Source: Cladophialophora immunda
Lineage: Eukaryota; Ascomycota; Eurotiomycetes; Chaetothyriales; Herpotrichiellaceae
Length of the DNA: 64,000 nucleotides
Direction: 5' to 3'
Assembly (NCBI RefSeq): GCF_000835495.1
Contig: NW_015622542.1
Location: 1,882,485 to 1,946,484 of the forward strand
Both the position numbers and the translations under genes were made by a program. Of the stretch, positions 1-11,900 are shown piece by piece. Below the pieces are notes generated by a model that saw only the letters and a list, made by a program, of their open reading frames with translations, had not been told where the DNA came from and did not search any database. The first letter of the stretch is position 1. Every line of letters begins with the position of its first letter.

Positions 1-149
1 ATTTCCAGGAGAGAAAGGCCAAAGAAGATTCGAAGCAAGCGAAGAAGATGGCCCGGCACGAGCATCACCGCCACTTCAGGCATGGAGAGAGCCACAAGGT
101 CGTGAGGTCGGAGAAGTTGAAGGGCCATCAGTGGTTCACCCGGCATTAG
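1..149 (+). CDS. 3' end of an unidentified protein gene
   Basis: An open frame enters from the left edge (first full codon at base 3) and stops at TAG 147-149. The visible tail of 48 residues is very basic and rich in His, Lys and Arg, ending in Trp-Phe-Thr-Arg-His. I do not recognise the family. The frame is chosen because the other two frames read as arginine/proline-rich noise, and because the next gene, Sen15, runs toward it on the other strand, which makes this a convergent pair. It could still be a chance frame; the rest of the gene lies outside the window. Confidence 0.45.
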   Translation, partial: FQERKAKEDSKQAKKMARHEHHRHFRHGESHKVVRSEKLKGHQWFTRH

Positions 150-1078
150 CAGCAGTTCGGATGGGCTGGATAAAAGACCGTGCACTTTGAGCGTTTCTGG
201 TTCGTGGGCATTGGAAATTTTCGATCCAGTCTGAAAGCGCTTTGGAATCCCTGGAGGTCTCCGTTTGGGCATAATTGAAGGAAACGCGCTGGCCTTACAG
301 GGTGTTCCACAGCATTCGCCTAGCTGGGTTGCTCGTGTCGGTTCGCACGGAGTTGGGTGCAAGACTCTCTCGCTCTCGAAAAAGTCCAGGAGGATCCTTC
401 CTTATACCCTGCGCGCACTGTAGGTAGAGCCTTGGACGTGTACGAGGTAATCTAGCTAATAATCTATCGTCGTCCTTGCGCATATCATCTCTCCTGCCTT
501 CCCTCTGCTCTCTTCATGTGTCCCTTTCTTTTTTCCCTTCACTCCCTCCCTCCCTCCCTCCAGCTAGGGTATCGGAACATGTGCATCCTCAACGCCACAT
601 CCACATCGGGGCAAGACAGCCGTGCCGTGGTGGTGCTAGGCATGTCGCTGCGTGCGCGGTCCACCGTGCACGTGGCGGGTGGTCGTCGGAAGCATACGAG
701 GGCACATGGCGCTGTGTGCGTCGCAACTCGCAAATGGCCTCGTGTCTCCCAACACCTGCAAGCCGAATGGTGATTTCGTCGTGCACGACACCGACGGCCG
801 GAACCTCGTATAGAGCCCTCGAAAGCCGCCTGTTGGCTTGTCTGCGCGCTAGACACGGCGACTTGGCTTCCTGCTCCAGGCTGGACTCTGCTGTCCGCTC
901 AGCTCCGAACCGTATCATTTGGAAGCCCAAGATGAACGACGGAGGATTTTGGTAGCTTTGCCTTTCTTGCCGGCAGTTTTGTTTAAGGCGCTGGGGAAAG
1001 GGTCTCCGGATCTGCTGCTGGTCGCCCGTGGGATTGTACTGGACGGTGTAATGGCGGTTGCCTCTGTCGGCGGGTTTT
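150..1078. other. Convergent intergenic region
   Basis: This is 3' flank of both the left-edge gene and Sen15. It holds a pyrimidine tract of CCCT units near 541-562. Several long open frames on both strands (for example 476-955 and 589-1401 minus) have the skewed, low-conservation composition of chance frames in GC-rich DNA. I see no gene. Confidence 0.6.
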
Positions 1079-1930
1079 TCATCCGTTCTGTCGGGGCTTG
1101 ACCTCCCCTTCTTGCATGATGTAGTAGGCGACGGTGCCGTCGCCGCCGCCGCCCTCGCGAGCACGCATGCCCAAGAGCACCCTTTTGGCGTCTTTGTGTT
1201 CGTACACTGCACGGGTAGCGGCGCCGCGACCGGCCTTCCCAGTTCCGCTTCCCGGGGCTGGTCCGTCCGCGGTTCCCTCGACCGGTGCTGCTGAATCCCC
1301 GCCGTTGACGGTTCCATTCCCGCTGCTCCGCCTCTCGCCAGTCGGGTCAGGACGACGGACCCGGACACCCTCCCTCTCCGGCAGCTGGTCAAACACGCCA
1401 CACAGCCTGGCCAAGCTCCATTTCTCGCCCAGGGCCAAGGGCAGCACGAACTCCCTTTGCACCGGGATTTCCGAGTCCTGGATGTCGTGCTTGATCAGGT
1501 ACGTCTGCAGGTCCGGATGCAGATAGGCGTGCTTGGGAGGAACGCCGGATATGACGGGCACTGTTCCGCCCGGAGCGCTCGCCGGGGGTGTGGACGGTTG
1601 TGATGACGACGAGTTCCCGCTCCCCGTGGGCGTGGATGACCCGGACCTCGACGGTGAGGTCGACCTCGACGAAGGATTCGAATGCACGAACTTGAGGCCG
1701 TCCAGGTCAATCAGACCCGCCGTGGCGTTTGGGGCAGGAGGGGAGCTGTGGCCGGGGCACACGAGGTGGAGTTTCAGATCCGTCCACTCGTGCTGGTACT
1801 GCAGGTTCTGCAGGATGGTGATGGCCAGAGACTCCGAGGCGGTTTGGGCGGCTGAGTGGTTGATCAGTGCTGAGACGGCGGAGGCGGTGGCTGGCGTCGA
1901 AGCCGTGGACGAAGGGGTTGAGGAAAGCAT
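1079..1930 (-). CDS. sen15: tRNA-splicing endonuclease subunit Sen15
   Basis: This intronless gene of 283 aa encodes a non-catalytic structural subunit of the nuclear tRNA intron endonuclease (Sen2/Sen34/Sen15/Sen54). The N-terminal half has the fungal Sen15 signature of a helix followed by LQYQHEW, then a Ser/Pro/Gly-rich insert at about residues 90-125. Next come the family segments HAYLHPDLQ and EKWSLARLCGVFDQLPE, a second low-complexity insert, and the C-terminal strand pair ending YYIMQEGEVKPRQ. The frame stays open 46 codons upstream, to 2068, but that part has no family similarity. I therefore start at the ATG at 1930, which opens a Ser/Thr-rich leader. The family call is firm; the start is less so. 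Confidence 0.85.
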   Translation of the reverse strand: MLSSTPSSTASTPATASAVSALINHSAAQTASESLAITILQNLQYQHEWTDLKLHLVCPGHSSPPAPNATAGLIDLDGLKFVHSNPSSRSTSPSRSGSSTPTGSGNSSSSQPSTPPASAPGGTVPVISGVPPKHAYLHPDLQTYLIKHDIQDSEIPVQREFVLPLALGEKWSLARLCGVFDQLPEREGVRVRRPDPTGERRSSGNGTVNGGDSAAPVEGTADGPAPGSGTGKAGRGAATRAVYEHKDAKRVLLGMRAREGGGGDGTVAYYIMQEGEVKPRQNG

Positions 1931-3298
1931 GGTCCAAATGTGCGCGCTGCGTCTTTTTACTCGGGGCGGTGTTCTTGATATTTGGACGCCATCTATCACC
2001 GTCACCACTTTCCCTATACCGAGTATGGTGGGTTGGATACGCACTGATACGTTGAGTCGAGGTCGCAACCTTTTTTTTGGTCTCGGCCACCCGAACTTGC
2101 GCCGCGGCTGACCTTCTCTTTCTGATTCCCTTCTCTACCTGCTGCTCTTTTCTCCCTCGTCGCCGTTTTTTCTTACCACTGCCTCGTTGTTCGACCAGCT
2201 GCTCAAATCGCCCAGCCTCTCCGGGTGTCCCCAATCACAGAAAATTCCAACAGTTCTGCTGGTCGTCCAAGAAAAGCTGCAGCAACTCGGCCGTGCGTCC
2301 CCCGACCGCTGTGCGCGCCAGAAGTGCCTGAACAGTCGCCCAGGTCCGTCTCAGGCCCAGGATTAGGGAGAAGAAGATGATGGACAGATAGATGGATGCG
2401 CGGGTGGCCATTAGAAACCCTTTTTTTTGGCTGTCGTCGACGGTCCGTCACATCTCAAAAGGTTCTCTTGCACACGGGCGAAAATCAGTGGGTTTTTCCA
2501 GCAAAGCATTCCTGTCGGCGCAAAAGATGCGGGGGAGAAGTTCGTTTTAGCCCGTTGGCCTCTGATGGGAAAACCCCGTCACACCACCCTGTGTGCAGAT
2601 CTTGCCCGCCGTGCTATTTTGTTGCAATGACCGGTCGACGCCTGCAGAATCAACCACATGCCCTTCGTTGTGCTCCAATGCGGGCACGAAATCTATCGAA
2701 GGATCACCTCGAAAGGTATCCAACAGTCTCCAAAGAGTGGCCAAATCATCAAATTGAGGAGGTGATTCGCAACCCTATTACCTGTGATATTCTCCCGTGG
2801 GTTGTTTCGAGTCGGTGCCTCCTCCTTTGTGTCCCAGCCTCGCGCCATAACTCCTCCCACCTGCCCACCGTCAATACGCCTGCCGACATACAACTGTATA
2901 CGGTAGGTTCTAAGCCCGTAGATCAGGAAAGGATTGGATCTCAAGTGGACTCGCCAGGTCTCAAGAATGAGCATGAGCCTAGTTTACCACCTCTGAAAAT
3001 GAATGCCCTGGAGCAAAGCAAAACCTCTAGGTCGTTGGACAGTTTCGTAAGCGTGATTAGAATATTATCAAAAGCAGCTGCTCCCTACAGATTTCTCTGT
3101 GCTCTCTGCAATGGTCCCCTCCTGGACGTTGACGCCATCGAGCCTTTTGTACATCTTCATTAGATAGATATACACACACTGTGCAGGGTATCTGAAATCA
3201 ATCATCGCTGGCTTGGACACTGCGCCGTTTCTTTCCGCAAAAGCTCCTGGAATTTCCCAGCAGCACTCATTACTCAGCCCCCTTTCGGCAAAGGCAGG
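1931..3298. other. Intergenic region upstream of Sen15
   Basis: No gene can be supported here. A 255-codon plus-strand frame (2396-3163) has no recognisable domain and is probably fortuitous. A 58-codon minus-strand frame (2235-2411) with one hydrophobic stretch is considered in the rejected list. The region contains the Sen15 promoter and the 3' flank of the ubiquitin-like gene. Confidence 0.5.
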
Positions 3299-4424
3299 TC
3301 AACTATATACTCCCACCACGAGAGCGTTGATCACATGCCCTTCCTTCCAGCCTTGTTCTACCAAGGTCAGCTTCTCGTCCAAAATCTTGCCAAGGTATGC
3401 GATCCGTATGTTGGCTTTGCTGGGGACCTGTGTGACACGTTAGTGAATGTAGCAGCGGGCCGGTGTCTAAAGCTCTCACGTCTGTTTCATCCCGGATCCT
3501 CTGAGCCAGGGCGCTCACCCTCTGGCTCTTGCCCAGCAAAACAACCACATCAGGATCTCCGCGATCGCTAAGCCGGCATCTGACCTTAACCGCATCCTTG
3601 GGGACAGGGGCTTTGCCCTTGGCTTCCTTCACCTTTTCCTCGTTAGAGCTATCCTTGCTGCCGTCCAAGTGACCGCCCTCTGCCGCCTCCAATTTGGCTG
3701 CAAGGGTATCAATGTCGCTTGTACCGGTGACTGTTTGGGAGTCCATATCCGTGTTGTCCTCGAGAACGTCGATGGGGTTTGAAATGACGGCTTGGGGTAT
3801 TTTATACAGATTGCCATGTTCATCATACGCCCCTTCCTCGAGCTTCCCGGTTGGGAGTGTCACGGAGAGTGCATCGAGAATCCCCTGGGCGTCGGCCAGG
3901 TCACCTTCATGCAGACATTGAATCGCCTGCTTCAAGCCACTCCAGATCTCTGGGATCCCCGTGACACGGGTCTCGAAGAACTCATACCTCTCCCTCTGTA
4001 ACTGAGAGTGTGTCCATGTCCTGTCTTTGCTCTTCCACGGCTTGGGTGGCTGAAGCGGCAGGTTATAATGATCTGCTAGGGACAATTGCCGGTGCTGCCG
4101 TGATCTCGTGTTCTGGTTGACCGAGTCTCTGGGGGTGGACAGCGCCGATCGGGAGGTTTCACTCTGATGGATGGACAGACCTGAAGGGGCCGCGAAATTG
4201 CGCGGGTCGGGGTCGTGGGATGCACCATTGATCGCTGTCTGGGAGGTTATGGCCTGGGGGGAGTGTCGAGTCTGAGGAGGGGCATGTGGGTGTCCATGGT
4301 CTGGATCACGCGAGTCTGTCGGTCTCGATGCACAGCAACCCTAGGAAGCGAGCATCAGTCATTGAGCAATCCGACCGGCAGTCAGTGTGAAAAAGTCGCG
4401 GGGGGAGAGATGCTGCAATACCAT
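3299..4424 (-). CDS. UBTD1/2-type ubiquitin domain protein with MGCC lipidation motif
   Basis: The model is complement(3299-3427, 3480-4340, 4422-4424), 330 aa. Exon 1 is only the ATG, followed by an 81-bp GTATTG...TAG intron. Splicing gives Met-Gly-Cys-Cys, a classic site for N-myristoylation plus palmitoylation, so the protein is probably membrane-anchored. A disordered region of about 85 residues follows. Then comes the DC-UbP/UBTD2 N-terminal domain, with W-KSKDRTWTHSQL and ERYEFFETRVTG followed by EIWSGLKQAI. An acidic linker leads to a C-terminal ubiquitin-like fold that is interrupted by a 52-bp intron (GTGAG...CACAG). Animal UBTD proteins bind ubiquitin-conjugating enzymes; the fungal role is not established from sequence. 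The exon joins restore the expected domain at both ends. Confidence 0.88.
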
Positions 4425-5618
4425 GGTGCAGGTCAATTCATATCTAGCCCTGGTCCAGTCGTCATCAAATGATCTGAATCGTCGAGCTGGAAATGGTAAG
4501 TGTCATCTGCGGCCAATTTCACGTGAAGCGTAATGGGATACGGCAAGATGAAGGTCGGACAGGAACATGCAACAACCAAATGAGAAGACGCAAAGCCGCA
4601 AACGAGCGCACGGCCAGCAGCAACTGGGTTTGAGATACTAGAGCGCAGATGCCATAGATGCAGATGAGGAGGGGGATGGAATAATAGTACTTGTACTGAG
4701 ACTGCGGTGGCTAGATGCATGAATAAACGTTTCTGTCTACCGACTTGGTGCGTGCGGCAAATCGACGGGGGGGGGGCCACAAGGCACGATGAGCCCTTTG
4801 AGGGGATAAGCGGCGAGGTGGGTGGGCTGTGCTGGAAACATTGTAACGGGCGTGCAGTTGGCCCTGCGTTATAGGCACGGGAGCCTGGGAGTGGGCAGCG
4901 CGGAGAAGGTACCGAGCAGGGCCCAGAACCACCTAAAGTCACCCCAGAGGCGCAGAAGCCCCTAGATCGATCAGGCTAGTGAAGCCTACAACCAACTAGT
5001 GAACCTCCTTGGGTGCTCCTCCCTCGCCCCCCAAAATAATCCCAGTTGCTGCCAATGGCTCTCTCCCAACCCCCAAACCATCCAGGCATGACGCCTCGGG
5101 GTTTCTCCTTGGTCCTTACCTCTCCACGGTGGTTGTGCGTACGTGGTCCAACACCCTACAATTCGACATCATACATCATACATCATGCATCACGCTGGGC
5201 CACAAGGTTCATTGTCATCATGCCTTGACTTTGTTGCGACTAGCTGAAGAGGCATGTGCATCCTTTCTCCCCCTCAGCTTCGCAAAGTTCCGCCAAAATC
5301 AAGCTTCTTGTCCCTGCTCGATGACGGATCAGTCTCACATGCCTGTTCCTGGTGTCGAGGAAATGAGTGCCGAGGAACAAGACGATTCCAAATAATAAAA
5401 CAGATTAGATTTCTCCTCTACCACAGCAATGAACGGCGGCTAAAGTCTCAAGGTCGTGATATGGCCATTATCAAAAATCTATCCGTCCAACGAACAAGGG
5501 AAAAAAAAGAGACACCCCCAGCAATATGGTCATCTACAGATGTAAAGTATACACAAGAACGCGCGTTGGATCCCTCCTCATATGAGCTGCTTGTGAAACA
5601 TGTGGCTGAATACGTCTT
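4425..5618. other. Intergenic region with a CAT microsatellite
   Basis: This is the promoter of the ubiquitin-like gene and the 3' flank of Gid4. It holds a G-run near 4768-4776 and an imperfect CATCATA-type microsatellite at about 5165-5192. A 170-codon minus frame (4433-4942) is proline/serine-rich with no family signature and looks accidental. Confidence 0.5.
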
Positions 5619-6919
5619 TCACCTGAACTCGACTGCCGGACAGACGCCCATCCTCCAGACCCCTGGCTGTCCCTCGTGCTTCAATTCGAGCTGCTGGTAC
5701 CTGTTGCTGGAACATTAGCCATTAAGTATTTTCGGAGCAAAGGAAGCACGGAACAAACTCACTTCTCGCTCTTGGAGTGGAAATAGATGCCACTCACTCT
5801 CCCCTCGATCTGATTAAAGCAGATGTAGTAGAAACCTTCGAAACTGGCTCCCTGGATGGACTTCAACTTGTAGTCGGGGACCAGAAAATGCTCCTTCCAC
5901 CTCATGAAGATGTAGTCTTGCTGCCACCAGTTTTCGTGGTTCATGGGGTATACAAAGTTGATGTTGCGCTTCGCGTGCAGACTGAGCGGTCGCCATGCGG
6001 GAAACCGAGCCCAGTGCGTCAGGTCGGTCTTGTCGCTCGCGCCCCATGCGGGATCCCGCGTCCTGAAGCTATACTTCTGGTTTGGTCCGCCGATGATCTC
6101 GCCGGTGAAGAAGGTGGTCAGGGTTGGATGATCCGGGGTCAAGCCACAGATCTGAAGATATCCCGACATGCTGCACTGTTCGATGTCCACGGTCAGAATG
6201 GTCACTTCGACGTTGTAGACCTGCCGGTCGGACTGCTGAGTGCCTTTGAACTTGGAATAGGGCTGGAACGTTGCCGAGGGATACTGTGGTCGAAGTCGCC
6301 GTTGAGAAAAGTCCCATTCCTTCAAATCGTTGTTCGACCATTCCAGTTCTTGGTCGATCCCCGGGTTGCCGGAATGGTCCCCAGCTCGAGGAAAGCCCCC
6401 AGCTCGGTCGTTCGCAGACGACATCAGCGGAGGCGACCATGTGCCCAGCTCGCCCTGGCCGCTCTGTTGCCCTATCTCATCCGCTGGGACCATCGTGTCA
6501 CAGATATCTTGTCGAGTATTGCCTTGCGACATGACGGGTGTGGTAACCATCGCATCAAATCGACCCGTCTCTCGCTCGCCATCGTCCTCCACGCGCTCGC
6601 TCAAGCCCAGGTCATCATCGATACCACCTATCATAGGTGTCTCGCTGGCGCCCTCGGCGTGAATTTTCTCTTCGAAACTTGGCGGGGTGGTATACATAGT
6701 CTCTTCTTGCATCTGGGCCATGCCGGCAGCGGTGTTGTCGCTGACAGGTCGCCGATCGATTACATCTCCGCCAAGTATCTGCTGCGCGACTAGACGCCTT
6801 GTGGCCTCATTCCCGTCATTCTCTGGAGGTGGGGTCAATGGAGCAGGGCACGCGACATTGGATTGAGTTATCTCGGAGTCGTGAGGACCAAACGACGTAT
6901 CGGGCGCATGGGTTGGCAT
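5619..6919 (-). CDS. gid4: GID complex substrate receptor Gid4/Vid24
   Basis: The model is complement(5619-5700, 5763-6919), 412 aa, with one 62-bp intron (GTGAGT...CAACAG). Gid4 is the interchangeable substrate receptor of the GID/CTLH ubiquitin ligase that recognises Pro/N-degrons of gluconeogenic enzymes. The first 230 residues are acidic and disordered. The conserved Vid24 beta-barrel follows, with YSKFKGTQ, SGYLQICGLT, LTTFFTGEIIG, DLTHWARFPAW, WWQQDYIFMRWKEHFLVPD and ASFEGFYYICF. The second exon adds YQQLELKH and the terminal EFR, which are typical of the family. An in-frame ATG lies at 7039 (40 residues upstream), but that extension resembles a translated leader. I prefer the ATG at 6919, which opens MPTHAPD. 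Confidence 0.9.
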
Positions 6920-7574
6920 TGAAAGGTGAGAGACCGGAAGGTTATCATATGGAGAGCGGATAGTGGAAATGGTGGAGCGTTGGGAGAGAGGCGCGGAGGG
7001 ATAGAATCGCCAGGGAAATCGCAAGACGAGGGAATACAAACCCCTTCGTCAGAGCACGAGATACATGAGAGGAGAATGATGAGATGGACGGAGAACAGTG
7101 GACGGGTGGATGGCAGCGGGAATCTAGTCGATTGGAGACGCACTCGCTCAAGTCCATCGACGACCCAATTTTTGTTGAACTAAAACTCCCGCCCCGGCTT
7201 TCGGAGGTTCCTCGCCTTTTGCGGGGTACAAGTCGTTGAAGCAGTGTGCCATGCTTCACAAACATTGTCGTGAGCTCTTTCTCTCATGCTGACGTCCTTG
7301 CACCAGAGACTCCTTGGTTTCACGCATCCCAACTGACCAGAGGTGATCATTGTCGGATCGCAGTGTTCTATATGCAACCAACTGCTTACGGCTTCCGCCA
7401 GCCGACACCCCGTCCGGAAGTCATTGTATGATGTTTTCTTCCAGATCAAGACTTCTTCCCCAGTCCGATTTCACGGACTCCTGCTTCGAGTGAGGTTGAT
7501 GCTCAACTGGCTTCGATGCGTGGGGATTCGGCGTCTATTAGGTATTGAAGATACGGGTCACAGACAGGTTGATT
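6920..7574. other. Intergenic region between gid4 and mago
   Basis: This is the Gid4 5' flank and the Mago 3' flank. The frame upstream of Gid4 is open as far as 7039. No other gene or RNA signal is seen. Confidence 0.5.
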
Positions 7575-8303
7575 TTAGATGGGTTTGATCTGCGGTTCAT
7601 TTGCTTAGCATGTCTTTCAACCCCCCATAGATAGCAGCTTACCTTGAAGTGGAGAGATATCAGAGAGAAGACCAAAGCTTTGAGATCCTGCACCAGGTAA
7701 TAGAACACGCGCAGTCCTTCTGGGTCGGCTGAATCCGTCACGTCTCCCAGAGAACCAATCTTCGCCGTCTGTCCCCCGTCAGTCTAGTCGCAACCAATGT
7801 AGAAAGTCCCACCCACCTCAAATTGAATGTGATCGTTTCCTAACCTGATCTCCAGCTCTTGTCTCCCATCTTTGTTCTTTTGTGGCCATCGGGAATCGTC
7901 CTCCTTCATGATCTCGCTGTCTTTGATGATGCGCTTGATTTCGGAAACGAGGAGAGAGCTCACACACACTAGACACACGTCAGAAGCCACACGCGACGCC
8001 GAAGGTACAGTCCGTACTCTCTTTGCGAATGAGGGAATCATTGCGATAATTGGAGTTGTTTGCATATCTCGCTGTGGCACTGCGGCCGTCTCCAATCACT
8101 CTGAAGTCAAACTCTGGCCAGCTGTGAGTGAAAGCCACACCTGGGAGAATTGAGCTCTTCGCACCTAGAAATTCATGGCCAAATCTGCCGGAATGGCCAG
8201 AGCTGCGCATGGTCAGTACCTCAGGAGAATGCAAGCGCAGGAACTCAAATCCGTACTAGTATCGCACGTAGAATGGCTCATTTATGTCCTTCAAGTTCGC
8301 CAT
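7575..8303 (-). CDS. mago: Exon junction complex core protein Mago nashi
   Basis: Six exons, complement(7575-7589, 7643-7768, 7817-7968, 8018-8113, 8165-8202, 8257-8303), give 157 aa, close to the near-invariant family size of about 145-150. Mago pairs with Y14 in the exon junction complex that is deposited on spliced mRNA. All the family blocks are restored by the splice joins: [72 protein letters not shown] and the terminal HFKIKPI. The five introns are only 48-54 bp, and four of the six exons are under 100 nt. The last coding exon is just 15 nt (IKPI plus stop). The start is the only ATG in frame with the first block. Confidence 0.93.
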
Positions 8304-8946
8304 TCCAGACAATCAGTTCGGCATAGACACGAGCTCAAGGGCTGACGAGGCAAGAGTGGGCAATGCTGTGTAGCAAGTGGTGGTAGTCTCCCTTGAGCGT
8401 CAACTTGGCAGGTATTAAAGACGAGGAAAAACTGCGTGGGGGCTCACGTGCAATTGACCAGGCAAGCGCCGCTTTCATAACCTCCGAGCCTCGTCGCCAC
8501 TTCCATGCATGCCCTCTGACACCCACTGTGTAATTAATAACACCCATTCATTCCAGTTAATTAAACACGCACTCAGTGCACGCGGCATCTCACCATCGCC
8601 ATGTTCTGTGAACCTTCCGAACCTAGCACAAGTACCGAGTCCTCGTGTTGTCCACGGCTCCCTCAATATTCAATCTACCCGCCGAGCCCTCGGTGCAATC
8701 CCAGGATCGAGTGTTTTCCGAGCGCTGAATAGAGAGGACCAACAGTTTCTCAGCTGAGCCTTGAAGGAGTTTCCCACTGCAATTAATGCCTTAGATAATA
8801 AGCTACGATTCAAGAATTCCCTACGTTGTTCGAATAATTCGTTCAAGCCGACTGGAAGCCAGGAAGGCCACCTGAGTCCACCACAACGAACTTTGCATGA
8901 AGACTGCCCCAAGCTGCACAAACACGAATATCGTTCGTAAGTAAAC
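8304..8946. other. Intergenic region upstream of mago
   Basis: This is the Mago 5' flank and the 3' flank of the NLR-like gene. I see only short chance frames and no motif worth naming. Confidence 0.5.
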
Positions 8947-11900
8947 CTAATTGATCCCCATAATCGATTCCAATCGTATACGCTCCAAGCTTAATGCGAA
9001 CGCGCCCTCTCGCTGCCTCATTTGCTCGGGACTAGGGGAGGCAGTCATTGACCTGGGAATAATGTCTTTGCTCCCCTCTTGGACCATCCCTGGTATCTCT
9101 GGACTTCCAGGGTTGAAGAAAGCGTACACCTTCCTGCTGAAATTAATCTCGGCCACCCTGGAAGCACTCTGCCCGGCTGCATCGGTAGCGTCTCTGTCGG
9201 CTCCATGAGATATCAAGAACCGAACGGCTTCGAGATTGTCAGCCGCCGCTGCTAAATGCAAGGGGGTTTGTTTTCGATTGTTTCGCTTTTCAATCTCTGC
9301 ACCGGCATCTAACAGGACGCGAAGTCTGTCGACGACGCCCCGCCTCGCAGCGTAGTGAAGAGGTGTCATACCGATATCGTTTTGTGTATGGACTGATGCT
9401 CCCCTTCGAACCAATATATCGACTATTGATGCATCTGGAGGATCATCAGCCATCAACGCCAAGTGTAAAGGGGTTTCTCCCTGTCGAGTGCGCTTCTCAA
9501 TGTCTGCACCGGCATCGAACAGAATGTGCAGGAGATCCACGACGCCCCTCTTTGCAGCGTGATGAAGAGGCGTCATGCCGAACAGGTTTTCTGCCCGGAC
9601 AGCTGCCCCGCTCAGAACAAACATTTTCACCATAGGCACGTCCCCACGGATGCATGCGTTGTCGAGAAATGAGAGTTCGGCAGTATCCCTGGCTTCCAGG
9701 TTGACTCCGCATGCTATCAGATCGCGCGCAATCTCCCGCAAGCCGAATGTGACCGCGATATCCAACGCTTTCTCCAAGCTCCAAAAGTTCCACGCAGGTG
9801 GCAGTTGATATGTCGCATCTAGGACGCGGTTTCGCACCTCGTGGATGCAAGAGCCTAGACCCAGCGCAACGCAGGCCTGGAGGAAGTCTGCCCAATTGAC
9901 TTGATGGAAGCGGTGCCGACGCGGAAGGAAGAAGGCATTCTGGAAGGTGTACCATATATAATGCCACCAAGTGTTCCCACCGAATGCCAAATCGACGATA
10001 GATGACTGGAATATTCGAGCTTCTTCAGCCCTGCGCAAATGGTTCTGGAGCGAAGTGATGGCATACTTCAGCAGTGGAAGCTCCGAGAACACAATATCCG
10101 TGATCAGAGACATACCCCGAACTGCCATTGCCTGCTTTAATGCTGTGGAAGTCTTCTGATCCTCCCAGGCACAACTCAGCTCAACGGTGTGCTGGGCGAT
10201 CTCGGCCTCCTCCGCCGTCACTTTTGGTGTCATGGACTGCAGAAATGGCACCCCTGCCTTATCCGCCTCGTATCTCAGTAAAGTCATGGGAGCGCATCTC
10301 CGTACTTCTCTATGCGACAAGTAAAGTAAACAAGTTGTGGCAATTTGGTGATGACAATTGCCATCGTGAGTTGAGGCGAGGTTGGATGGCTGCAGCAGTG
10401 CGAAGCCAACCCGTTGTAAAAACTCGGGAACGGTTTGGTGAATGAACTGAACGACTTCGTAGGCCGGGGAGGCCGAATCCCGGTCAGATATCGGGCGAAC
10501 CTCGAGAAGGCCACGAGAGCGGCTGCGGATGAACTTCTCCATTTGCTCACCTCTCTCGATGAGATGGTCAGATTGCTTCCACGAAGTCAAGGTCGCCATC
10601 TGCTTGCCGGACTCAAACTGTACCGCCAGGCACAGTTCGACCGGCGTCAGTCTCCGGGAAGCATACCACACCCACTTGAGAATGTGGAAAGTCTGCACTC
10701 GTTCATCTTCCGAGAGCTTCGTGAATATCTGTGTGTACAGGGCGTCAACGCCGTTCGGAGACTTAGCGAGTGAGCTCATCTTGCTTGCAAAGGACTCGCC
10801 GTCATCATCGTTGATCCACATGGCTGTCGTGACCAGATCGACCCAGAGAAAGACACCTTCAGCTTGTTGAAGGATGGCATCTACTAACCGGCGATTATCG
10901 AAAGTGTTGACTATATAGGACAGCTTCTGCCGGGTGAATTCTTCGATGTCCGCAGTATTATGTCTTTCTGCCCATAGTTCGGGGCAATCCTTTAAGGTGA
11001 TGTTTGGATAATGTCGGCTGGCTAGACAGACTCGGAAGCTGACTGCAGATGTGGCTATCTCGTGAGGGAAGAGCTGCTCGAAGAAGTGTAGCAGGTTTCG
11101 AACGTCGTCCCTCGAGCCTTCATCGAGCGCATCCAGCAAAAGAATGGTCGGCTTCCAATGCTTGAGTTTGGTCAGCGTCCTTGTTACCTCCATCAGTTCT
11201 TCCAATCTCCATTCCAGATTTTTCCCCTTGCTAAACTTCCCGTTTTCGGAGGCCGAGACGAATTCCTCCAGCAGGCGTGTGTTTTGCGTAAAGATCCGAT
11301 AAAGCACGGTCTTGAAGAACCCTAGAGTCGACCTTTGAAGCTCAGAGCCGCCGCCGTCAAAGAAGTAAGCGGCGATCGTGTGCGTTTCGCTGTGATATCG
11401 AGACTGCAAGTCTTGCAAGACTCTCTTCATTAACGTCGACTTCCCGGATCCTGCCTTTCCTTTCAGCCAGAGGAATTTATGTGCACCTTGGAGCCACTCC
11501 GTATACTCTGCTGTCTGCAGAAGCCAAATGCCGGTTCCGTGGCACGGCTCGCTGATCAAGCGTTGGCGATCGTCCATTTGGGGAAATTGAAGGGATTCGA
11601 GCATTTGTCGACATTTACTCTGCAAGATCACCTCGTTTGTCTCATTTCTTCTAGATGTGTAGACCACAGACAGGGCTTCTGGTTCACTTAGTTGTTGCTG
11701 GAGTGTCAGCTTTCCCAGGATATCTGACAACTCTCCTACCACTTGCAGATAGCCAGGATCCGTGCGACTGTTAAATCTGCACATGCCCATGTGATTTCCG
11801 GGAAGATGTTGAGCGCGTTCTCGGGTGTCACCGAAGCTTGAAGAGATATCTGGGACGATTTTTTCCATCAGGCCTCTGACGCCTGCGACGCCGGACGACT

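Noticed and set aside
476..1401. Long frames on both strands (476-955 plus, 589-1401 minus).
   Set aside because: They overlap 3' flank and the antisense of Sen15, are Arg/Ser-rich, and show no family features.
2235..2411. A 58-codon minus-strand frame with one hydrophobic stretch that could be a small membrane protein.
   Set aside because: No family signature, no splice context and no conserved partner; one hydrophobic run in a short frame is weak evidence.
2396..3163. A 255-codon plus-strand open frame.
   Set aside because: Composition is erratic, no domain or motif is recognisable, and it lies between two minus-strand genes where a promoter is expected.
4433..4942. A 170-codon minus-strand frame upstream of the ubiquitin-like gene.
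   Set aside because: Low-complexity Pro/Ser/His content without motifs; it overlaps the promoter region.
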